Position numbers and translations under genes: made by a program. Below are positions 1 through 6,251 of a DNA stretch of 7,141 nt, in pieces. The notes under the pieces were generated by a model. It was not told the origin of the DNA, searched no databases, and saw only the letters and a list, made by a program, of their open reading frames with translations. Origin of the DNA: Pseudacidobacterium sp036264445 (GTDB taxonomy: Bacteria; Acidobacteriota; Terriglobia; Terriglobales; Acidobacteriaceae); NCBI GenBank assembly GCA_036264445.1, contig DATAQW010000352.1, positions 1 to 7,141 of the forward strand, written 5' to 3'. How positions within the stretch are numbered: position 1 is the stretch's first letter; the number at the start of each line of letters is the position of its first letter.

Positions 1-122
1 ATAATGAAAGCCAGCAGGACAAATCAGGAGAAAACTCCATCCAGGATTGGAGCATCACTCCCAATAAGCTCTGTTTTCTCAACCGGGAGTAATGAAGGGT
101 CGAAAAAATAAAGGATTTTTCT

Positions 123-151
123 TTGACTTGTCTGCTTCGGAGTTTTATGGT
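123..151 (+). promoter_or_regulatory. Sigma70-like promoter candidate for the RodZ-like gene
   Basis: TTGACT at 123-128 matches the -35 consensus at five of six positions. TATGGT at 146-151 matches the -10 consensus at four of six, and the spacer is exactly 17 nt. An A/T-rich stretch (102-120) lies just upstream and could act as an UP-like element. Transcription would start near 158, giving a leader of about 108 nt. This was identified by eye only. Confidence 0.45.
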
Positions 152-252
152 TTGCACTAGAGACGGGGCATGGAACGGCACAAGACCTCTGGCCATGTTT
201 TACGCAAGATTTAACCGAAATTTTTGCTTTTAAGTACTTAAGGATATCTGCG

Positions 253-265
253 CAGGAACAGGAAC
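253..265 (+). promoter_or_regulatory. Tandem Shine-Dalgarno sequence of the RodZ-like gene
   Basis: The hexamer CAGGAA occurs twice in tandem just before the ATG at 266. The first AGGA (254-257) sits 8 nt from the start codon, an ideal distance. The second (260-263) is too close to work. This supports the start at 266. Confidence 0.6.
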
Positions 266-772
266 ATGGGTCAGTTCGGCGAAGATTTGCGAAAAGAACG
301 GGAGTCTCGCGGCGTCGCCATTGAGGCTATCACTGATGCAACAAAGATCAGCGGCCGCCATCTTGTCGCGCTAGAGCAAGAGCACTTTGACATTCTGCCC
401 GGAGGTGTCTTCAACAAGGGCATCGTGCGCGGCTACGCCCGTGTTGTCGGCTTGGATGAAGATGCCTGGGTCGGTCGCTTCATGTCTGCCTACCAGCAAA
501 GCGGTCAGTTGAAAGACGACGACGCAAACTGGATCGAGTTCGCGGAAAATGTAGGAAAAAATCGCGATCTGGCTGAAATTCGTCCGGAACTGCGCCTGCG
601 CTGGACAGGCGTTGCTGTGTTGCTCATCCTACTCTCGGTCCTCGGATGGTTTGTCTGGCATTACGTGAGCAACCGCATCGCTACCGCCGATGGCCATCAC
701 CAATCCCTGTCTGCACCGGAAACAGATACCGCGGAATTGCCGCCTGCTCCTAAAACAAATTCTGGCGATTAG
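266..772 (+). CDS. RodZ-like helix-turn-helix membrane protein, short form
   Basis: The predicted product is 168 residues. Residues about 3-75 form a RodZ-type HTH domain (HTH_25, Cro/C1-like fold), including the typical stretch LPGGVFNKGIVRGYARVVGL (44-63). A charged linker follows, then one membrane helix at about 113-134 (WTGVAVLLILLSVLGWFVW). Basic residues just before the helix place the N-terminus in the cytoplasm. Only about 34 residues, rich in polar residues and Pro, follow the helix. In RodZ proteins the HTH domain binds MreB and the protein links the cell-shape machinery to the membrane. RodZ usually carries a longer periplasmic region with a DUF4115 beta domain, which is missing here. 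The start is supported by AGGA at 254-257. The gene lies 229 nt upstream of metK on the same strand. A cell-shape role is inferred from the family; a membrane-anchored regulator is possible. Confidence 0.8.
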   Translation: MGQFGEDLRKERESRGVAIEAITDATKISGRHLVALEQEHFDILPGGVFNKGIVRGYARVVGLDEDAWVGRFMSAYQQSGQLKDDDANWIEFAENVGKNRDLAEIRPELRLRWTGVAVLLILLSVLGWFVWHYVSNRIATADGHHQSLSAPETDTAELPPAPKTNSGD

Positions 773-820
773 CGCAGGATTGCAAACTGCCCCCGCTCAA
801 GCTACAAGACGGCTGAGTGG

Positions 821-843
821 CCACCCACCCACCCACCCACCCA
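821..843. repeat. (CCAC)n microsatellite, G-quadruplex-capable on the minus strand
   Basis: Nearly six tandem CCAC units. Read as runs, there are five CCC tracts separated by single A residues (824-842). The minus strand therefore carries five GGG tracts with one-nucleotide T loops, among the most stable G-quadruplex patterns known. Tandem tetranucleotides can also change copy number by slippage. It lies about 160 nt upstream of metK. Confidence 0.9.
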
Positions 844-899
844 TTTACAGGCTAAAAATCCCCTCTGGACAGCCCACCTTCCCTCTTGGCTAACACCCT

Positions 900-928
900 T
901 TGCCCCCATCTCTCCGGTCTAGTACCAT
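900..928 (+). promoter_or_regulatory. Weak sigma70-like promoter candidate for metK
   Basis: TTGCCC at 900-905 and TACCAT at 923-928 are separated by 17 nt, and each matches the consensus at four of six positions. If real, metK has a leader of roughly 65 nt and the microsatellite lies upstream of the promoter rather than in the transcript. Otherwise metK would be read through from the RodZ-like gene. Confidence 0.25.
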
Positions 929-1001
929 CATAAAGATGCCTAAAACGCTCCGCCTGTTCGTGAAATGGCGGCCGGCTATCCGCAATTAAGGGAGAACAAT
1001 T

Positions 1002-2177
<1,176 letters not shown>

Positions 2178-2226
2178 GGGCTTGCCGTCCAGGCGATCGC
2201 ACTTCGCGCAAGAACAAGAAAATGAC

Positions 2227-2253
2227 AAGGCAGGCTTTCGGGCCTGCCTTTTT
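2227..2253 (+). terminator. Intrinsic terminator after metK
   Basis: A perfect 9-bp stem, AAGGCAGGC (2227-2235) with GCCTGCCTT (2242-2250), closes a 6-nt loop TTTCGG. It runs straight into a T tract (2249-2253). It begins about 50 nt after the metK stop, a textbook Rho-independent terminator. Confidence 0.92.
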
Positions 2254-2422
2254 GCTGAGGCGACATCGGCGGTTAAGCTTTTGATCGTCGGGGAATCTTA
2301 GAATCTGTATTGGGAATCAATAAAAAGACGTGCCCGAAAGCAGAAAATTCGAAAGCAAGAAGCGGAGTGTTCCGCCCGCACAACCTGCGCGAAAATCAAG
2401 TCAGCAAGAAAGTGAGGTTGAC

Positions 2423-3472
2423 ATGAGCGCTCTTCAGGTTTGGGACCGGGCATGGGAGATGGTGGAGTCGCGGCAGGCTTCTGCTGACATGCTTTTCGTT
2501 TATGCCGTGCGGACGACAGGAGTTTACTGCCGCCCATCGTGCCCAAGTCGCCGCCCGTTACGGTCTTCGGTTGAGTTCTTCCCAACGAGCGAAATGGCGC
2601 AACGCGCTGGATATCGTGCTTGCAAACGCTGCACACCGGAGCAAACGCACCCCCAGACGCACATATTGACGCAAGCGTGCGATTACATCGAGCGCAATCT
2701 CGATAACACGATCAAGCTGGAAAAGCTGGGCAAGACAGTCGGCCTAAGCGCATTCCATACCCAGCGGCTTTTTCGCCGCTATCTCGGAATCTCGCCGCGG
2801 CAGTATCAACAGGCGCGACGCATGGAACATTTCCGGCAGAACCTTCTGGCAAATGACAGTGTGACAACGGCGATGTATGAGTCAGGATTCCAATCGAGCA
2901 GCCGCCTGTACGAATCGGCCAACGAGCACCTGGGCATGACACCAACGGAGTATCGCCGTGGCGGCAAAGATGTGACTATTCGCTACGCCATCACCGATTC
3001 GCCCTTGGGAAAGATGCTGGTGGCTGCAACAGACCTAGGCGTTTGTGCGACATCCTTTGGTTCACTTGCCAGTGAACTTGAAGATGACCTTGCTGCGCGC
3101 TTTCCTGAATCAAAGAGAGAGCACGATGAAAAGGGTCTTGGGGCAACGATAAAGAACATTCTGGCGCAGATGAGTGAGCATCCGGTTGCGCTGGAACTGC
3201 CTTTAGACGTACGGGCCACGGCATTCCAGCGGCGTGTATGGGAAGCGCTGCGTCGCATCCCCCGTGGAGAAACTCGAACTTACGCACAGATCGCAAGAGA
3301 GATAGGCCAGCCAACAGCAGTCAGGGCTGTGGCGCGAGCCTGTGCGACAAACCCTGTGGCAGTAGTGGTGCCATGCCATCGCGTAATCGGTAGCAATGGC
3401 ACTTTAACTGGGTATCGTTGGGGCGTGGAACGTAAGAAGAAGCTGCTTGAGTTGGAGCACGCTTCGGGTTAG
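2423..3472 (+). CDS. ada: Ada-type bifunctional methylated-DNA repair protein and transcriptional activator
   Basis: Removes methyl groups from alkylated DNA by irreversible transfer to its own cysteines, and in the classic case activates its own regulon once methylated. The product is 349 residues (E. coli Ada has 354) with the full order: N-terminal zinc domain with Cys36, Cys40, Cys67 and Cys70 (VYCRPSC, ACKRC), Cys36 being the expected methylphosphotriester acceptor; an AraC-type DNA-binding domain at about 80-180; a ribonuclease-like domain at about 185-265; and an O6-alkylguanine transferase domain with the active-site PCHR (317-320, Cys318). I chose ATG 2423 because it has GAGG at 2414-2417 and gives the usual N-terminus. 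A GTG at 2330 would add 31 basic, low-complexity residues with no clear ribosome site. TAGAAT (2299-2304) is a possible -10 box. Convergent with the SDR gene. Confidence 0.93.
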   Translation: MSALQVWDRAWEMVESRQASADMLFVYAVRTTGVYCRPSCPSRRPLRSSVEFFPTSEMAQRAGYRACKRCTPEQTHPQTHILTQACDYIERNLDNTIKLEKLGKTVGLSAFHTQRLFRRYLGISPRQYQQARRMEHFRQNLLANDSVTTAMYESGFQSSSRLYESANEHLGMTPTEYRRGGKDVTIRYAITDSPLGKMLVAATDLGVCATSFGSLASELEDDLAARFPESKREHDEKGLGATIKNILAQMSEHPVALELPLDVRATAFQRRVWEALRRIPRGETRTYAQIAREIGQPTAVRAVARACATNPVAVVVPCHRVIGSNGTLTGYRWGVERKKKLLELEHASG

Positions 3473-3503
3473 ATCAATCGTAAGCTTACATTTTGAACAA
3501 AGC

Positions 3504-3549
3504 GAAGAACCTCAGCGATATTGAAACCACCACATCGTTGAGATTCTTC
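3504..3549. repeat. Inverted pair of REP-like repeats between convergent genes
   Basis: The arms at 3504-3519 and 3534-3549 pair at 15 of 16 positions (one G-U, one C-A mismatch) around a 14-nt loop. Read outward, both arms are the same unit, ATCG(C/T)TGAG(G/A)TTCTTC. The right copy continues into TCTCGTTGTCAGAATGAC, resembling the dispersed GATTCTTC...CAGAATGAC repeat seen in many bacterial genomes. Because it lies between the ends of ada and the SDR gene, it could also stabilise or end both transcripts, though no strong T tract follows on either strand. Confidence 0.6.
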
Positions 3550-3587
3550 CTCTCGTTGTCAGAATGACGCCACCTACCAAAAGCAAC

Positions 3588-4337
3588 TTAGCGAAGACCG
3601 CCAGCGACTCGCAGCACTTCTCCTGTGATCCACGAAGAATCAGAAGAAGCAAAAAAGACCGCTGCGGGGGCTATGTCGTCAGGCTGGCCGATACGTCCCA
3701 ATGGAGTGATAGCTTCGATCTGAGTCCGCAGATCGCCCTTATCAAATCCGGCCGTCTGAACGCCTTCCGTCACGACCATGCCCGGATTGATCGCATTTAC
3801 GCGGATCTTCTTCGGACCTAATTCTTTCGCAAGCGTCCTCGTAATTGCATCTACGGCTCCTTTAGTTCCTGTATAAACTGCGGTATTCGGCGGGGTGAAG
3901 CTGGTCACGGTCGAGCTGATATTGATGATGCTGCCGCCCTCGGAGTTAAAGTGCTTCGCCGCTTCCTGCGAGGCCAGAATCAAACCAAGCACGTTCAGAT
4001 CAAAGTGCCTTTTGTAGTGATCTTCTGTGATGTTTTCCAGTGGCTGGAACTCATACACTCCGGCGTTGTTGACGAGAACGTCCAGCTTGCCGAATGCCTT
4101 TTTCGTCTCACTGAAAAGCCGCCCGATCTCTGATGGCTTCGACAAATCGGACTGTATGGCAACAGCCTTGCCGCCTTTGCCAGTAATCTCAGCTACGACA
4201 CGGTCCGCGCCCTCTTTGCTCGAGGCATAGTTCACAACCACCGAAGCGCCCTCAGCTCCAAACTGCTGCGCAATGGCCGCGCCAATTCCTTTGGAAGCAC
4301 CCGTGACGACGGCGACTTTTCCTTGTAGCTTGCCCAT
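3588..4337 (-). CDS. Short-chain dehydrogenase/reductase (FabG-like SDR oxidoreductase)
   Basis: An NAD(P)-dependent oxidoreductase of the classical SDR family; the substrate cannot be read from sequence. The product is 249 residues, the standard length. It shows the cofactor motif TGASKGIG (12-19), NNAG (90-93), the structural Asn115, and the catalytic Ser141 or Ser142, Tyr155 and Lys159 (YTGTK), then NPG (184-186). The C-terminus (SSDSSWITGEVLRVAGGLR) is typical of FabG and glucose-dehydrogenase-like members. I chose ATG 4335-4337 because AGGAG lies 9 nt upstream (4347-4351). A longer version starting at 4376 would read through the inverted repeat and add 13 unconserved residues. The arsR gene lies 94 nt upstream on the same strand, so the pair is probably one transcription unit under ArsR control. 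Tandem ArsR/SDR pairs occur in other bacteria. Confidence 0.92.
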   Translation of the reverse strand: MGKLQGKVAVVTGASKGIGAAIAQQFGAEGASVVVNYASSKEGADRVVAEITGKGGKAVAIQSDLSKPSEIGRLFSETKKAFGKLDVLVNNAGVYEFQPLENITEDHYKRHFDLNVLGLILASQEAAKHFNSEGGSIINISSTVTSFTPPNTAVYTGTKGAVDAITRTLAKELGPKKIRVNAINPGMVVTEGVQTAGFDKGDLRTQIEAITPLGRIGQPDDIAPAAVFFASSDSSWITGEVLRVAGGLR

Positions 4338-4355
4338 AAAATGTTGCTCCTGTTT

Positions 4356-4381
4356 TCGAAATGTCTGTCTCGACATTTCGA
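4356..4381. promoter_or_regulatory. Perfect 10-bp inverted repeat upstream of the SDR gene, possible operator
   Basis: TCGAAATGTC (4356-4365) and GACATTTCGA (4372-4381) are exact reverse complements separated by TGTCTC. The element ends 4 nt upstream of the SDR ribosome site (4347-4351). The size and symmetry suit a dimeric winged-helix repressor such as the adjacent ArsR protein. It could instead form an RNA hairpin affecting SDR translation. It is not a terminator, since A residues rather than U follow it in the mRNA. Confidence 0.5.
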
Positions 4382-4431
4382 TGATTGTCTAATTGATGAG
4401 TGCTCTGCTGAAAGGTCGCAGACTATGAAAA

Positions 4432-4725
4432 TTAAATTTTCGCTAATTGATCGAGGTACGCTTGCCATACATCCCGCCGCAGCGAAAGGTTGGCGAACTT
4501 CCCTTTACGTTTGATCTCGATAAGCCCGGCGGTCTCGAGTTCCTTGATGTGGTGGGAAAGTGTTGCCGCACTGATGGGCAGCGTTTCACGAAGCTGGCAG
4601 CAGGCAAGGCAGTGTTCCTTGTCTGCAATCTGCTTCAAGATGTCATAGCGGCGCGGGTCGGCCAGAGCGCGGGAAATCCTCGTCATCTGCTTTGACGTAA
4701 GCTGGACGCTCTTGCCTGTAGACAC
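4432..4725 (-). CDS. ArsR-family winged-helix transcriptional regulator
   Basis: A 97-residue, single-domain DNA-binding protein, the usual size for ArsR/SmtB repressors, which act as dimers and leave DNA on binding a ligand or on thiol chemistry. The opening SRALADPRRYDIL (18-30) is a family hallmark. The recognition helix lies in ISAATLSHHIKELETAGLIE (51-70) and the wing in IKRKGKFANLSL (71-82). Cys39, Cys42 and Cys43 (HCLACCQL) cluster where several metal or redox sensors carry ligands, but the classic arsenic CVCDL motif is absent, so the signal is unknown. The start is GTG at 4723-4725, with AGGA 7 nt upstream; an internal ATG at 4684-4686 would cut the N-terminal helix. It is divergent from ahcY and followed by the SDR gene, so it could control either or both. 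Confidence 0.9.
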   Translation of the reverse strand: MSTGKSVQLTSKQMTRISRALADPRRYDILKQIADKEHCLACCQLRETLPISAATLSHHIKELETAGLIEIKRKGKFANLSLRRDVWQAYLDQLAKI

Positions 4726-4779
4726 CTTCTAATCCTACAAGGGCGGCGAGGTTTACACAGCCTTCCGGCTTGGAGCAGA

Positions 4780-4788
4780 TGGTATGCT
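4780..4788 (+). promoter_or_regulatory. Extended -10 promoter candidate for ahcY
   Basis: TGGTATGCT fits the extended -10 pattern TG-N-TATNNT. No good -35 is seen 17 nt upstream, which is acceptable for an extended -10 promoter. Transcription would start near 4795, leaving a leader of about 50 nt. The element contains the upstream ATG at 4784, which argues against that ATG as the ahcY start. Confidence 0.35.
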
Positions 4789-4843
4789 CTTAGACGTACT
4801 GAGGAAGTCCCCCACACTGCAAAAACTGGCTTCGGAGACTTTA

Positions 4844-6124
4844 ATGGCAACCACAAGTGCCACAACCACCCTGCATCATGTAAAAAATCTCGACCTGGCC
4901 GACCAGGGACGCAAACGCATTGAGTGGGCAAATCAGTCCATGCCGGTGCTGCAAACCATCCGCAAGGATTTCATCAAGAATCAGCCGCTCAAGGGCATCC
5001 GCGTTGCGGCGTGCCTGCACGTTACCACGGAAACGGCAAATTTGATGATCACGCTGCGCGACGGCGGCGCGGACATCGCACTGTGCGCTTCAAATCCGCT
5101 CTCGACCCAGGATGACGTTGCAGCTTCGCTCGCGCGCGATTTCAATATCCAGACATACGCCATCAAAGGCGAGGATAACGATAGCTATTATTCGCATATT
5201 CTTGCGGCCATTGACCACAAGCCACACCTCACTATGGATGATGGCTGCGATCTTGTCCACCTGCTGCATACCAAGCGCCAGGATGCCCTCGAAGGCGTGA
5301 TTGCAGGCACGGAAGAGACAACGACGGGCGTGATTCGGCTGCGCGCTATGGCAAAGGATGGCGTGCTGCGTTATCCGGTGATCGCCGTAAACGATGCGCT
5401 CACCAAGCACCTGTTTGATAACCGCTACGGCACAGGCCAGTCAACTATTGACGGCGTGATCCGCTGCACGAATGTGCTGCTGGCAGGCGCAAAGTTTGTC
5501 GTCGCCGGATACGGCTGGTGCGGACGCGGACTGGCGATGCGCGCGCGTGGCATGGGCGCAGAAGTGATCGTAACCGAAGTCGATCCGACCAAGGCGCTTG
5601 AAGCGGTCATGGATGGCTTTCGCGTGATGTCAATGATGGAAGGAGCCAAGCAGGGCGATGTTTTTGTGACTGTGACCGGCAACAAGAGCGTCGTCCGCCA
5701 GGAGCACTTCGAAGTCATGAGGAATGGCGCGATCATCGCCAACTCCGGTCACTTCAACGTGGAAATTGACATCCCGGCGCTCGAACGTGTCTCTTCGTCG
5801 AAGCGCCCGACACGCGAGTTCGTGGATGAATATGCAATGCGCGATGGCCGCAAAATTTATCTCCTGGCCGAAGGCCGCCTGATCAATCTTGCTTCGGCTG
5901 AAGGCCACCCGGCCTCAGTCATGGACATGAGCTTCGCGAATCAAGCTCTTTCTGCCGAGTACCTGATCAAGAATCATGCGAGCCTTGAAAAGAAGGTCTA
6001 CTCAGTCCCACAAGAACTTGATAAACGCGTGGCCAGGCTCAAGCTGGACGCGATGGGAATTGGCATTGACCGACTGACGCCCGAACAGGAAGAGTATCTG
6101 GCGAGTTGGTCAGAAGGGACATAA
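4844..6124 (+). CDS. ahcY: S-adenosylhomocysteine hydrolase (adenosylhomocysteinase)
   Basis: Reversibly splits S-adenosylhomocysteine to adenosine and homocysteine, using bound NAD, in the cytoplasm; this relieves product inhibition of methyltransferases. The product is 426 residues. Visible signatures are ACLHVTTETANL (56-67), DDG (132-134), EETTTGVIRL (158-167), VNDALTKHLFDN (182-193, with the catalytic Lys188 and Asp192), the NAD-binding GYGWCGRG (222-229), SGHFNVEID (301-309) and AEGHPASVMDMSFANQA (352-368). The GYGWCGRG form and the ending LTPEQEEYLASWSEGT match the archaeal/Thermotoga-like subtype, which lacks the KPDHYRY-like tail of the animal enzyme. I chose ATG 4844 because GGAG (4834-4837) lies 6 nt upstream and the N-terminus fits the family. 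ATG 4784 would add 20 residues and overlaps the likely promoter. Divergent from arsR. Confidence 0.96.
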   Translation: MATTSATTTLHHVKNLDLADQGRKRIEWANQSMPVLQTIRKDFIKNQPLKGIRVAACLHVTTETANLMITLRDGGADIALCASNPLSTQDDVAASLARDFNIQTYAIKGEDNDSYYSHILAAIDHKPHLTMDDGCDLVHLLHTKRQDALEGVIAGTEETTTGVIRLRAMAKDGVLRYPVIAVNDALTKHLFDNRYGTGQSTIDGVIRCTNVLLAGAKFVVAGYGWCGRGLAMRARGMGAEVIVTEVDPTKALEAVMDGFRVMSMMEGAKQGDVFVTVTGNKSVVRQEHFEVMRNGAIIANSGHFNVEIDIPALERVSSSKRPTREFVDEYAMRDGRKIYLLAEGRLINLASAEGHPASVMDMSFANQALSAEYLIKNHASLEKKVYSVPQELDKRVARLKLDAMGIGIDRLTPEQEEYLASWSEGT

Positions 6125-6145
6125 AACCAGGCAATTCCTTCGGAT

Positions 6146-6177
6146 AAGCCCTGCGATATCGGCTGGGCTTTTCTTTT
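6146..6177 (+). terminator. Intrinsic terminator after ahcY
   Basis: AAGCCC (6146-6151) pairs with GGGCTT (6165-6170), and two further inner pairs (GC/GC) form beyond a T-T mismatch around a short loop. The tail is TTTTCTTTT. It starts 22 nt after the ahcY stop and isolates ahcY from the next gene. Confidence 0.82.
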
Positions 6178-6251
6178 GCGCTTCGTTTCCACGACAATAG
6201 ATAGCGCATAGGATTTGGCCGACGACTTTTCGTTCCAGGTCTGCGTCCATA

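Larger units (their letters stand above)
1..265. other. Upstream non-coding/unassigned region before the RodZ-like gene
   Basis: No convincing gene lies here. One plus-strand frame is open from the window edge to a TAA at 90-92 and could encode the last 29 residues of an upstream protein (ending ...PNKLCFLNRE), but I do not recognise it. A minus-strand frame starting at ATG 51-53 also runs off the left edge and is equally unsupported. The rest is AT-richer sequence holding a sigma70-like promoter (123-151), a 12-bp palindrome (230-241) and a doubled Shine-Dalgarno sequence (253-265). These all point to expression of the gene starting at 266. Confidence 0.5.
773..1001 (+). other. C-rich intergenic leader upstream of metK
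   Basis: This 229-nt gap contains no credible gene. From 821 to 920 a hand count gives about 49 C and 10 G per 100 nt on the plus strand, an extreme asymmetry. It begins with a (CCCA)n microsatellite (821-843) and contains a weak promoter-like pair at 900-928. A short stem (CCGCC/GGCGG, around 951-970) lies before the metK ribosome site. None of the SAM riboswitch consensus cores I know is visible. Confidence 0.6.

Noticed and set aside
690..893. Plus-strand open frame of 67 codons overlapping the end of the RodZ-like gene
   Set aside because: It starts inside that gene in another frame, has no ribosome site, and its composition follows the C-rich repeat region.
2330..2422. GTG-initiated 31-residue extension of Ada
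   Set aside because: The extension is basic and low-complexity, unlike the Ada N-terminus, and has no clear ribosome site, while ATG 2423 has GAGG at good spacing.
3480..3489. 10-bp palindrome GTAAGCTTAC just after ada
   Set aside because: It has no loop and no T tract, so it cannot act as a terminator; a single short palindrome is weak evidence for an operator.
3564..3821. Plus-strand open frame of 85 codons over the 3' end of the SDR gene
   Set aside because: It is almost wholly antisense to conserved SDR coding sequence and lacks a ribosome site.
4427..4441. AT-rich inverted repeat GAAAATT-A-AATTTTC at the arsR stop codon
   Set aside because: Too AT-rich, with a one-base centre, to form a stable hairpin; probably chance.
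4784..4843. Upstream ATG giving AhcY 20 extra N-terminal residues
   Set aside because: The ATG sits inside the extended -10 motif, the extra residues do not fit the family, and ATG 4844 has its own GGAG. A GGAG at 4772-4775 leaves a small doubt.
4726..4843. SAH riboswitch ahead of ahcY
   Set aside because: I looked for the conserved SAH riboswitch core and pseudoknot pattern and saw no match; the leader after the likely start site is only about 50 nt.
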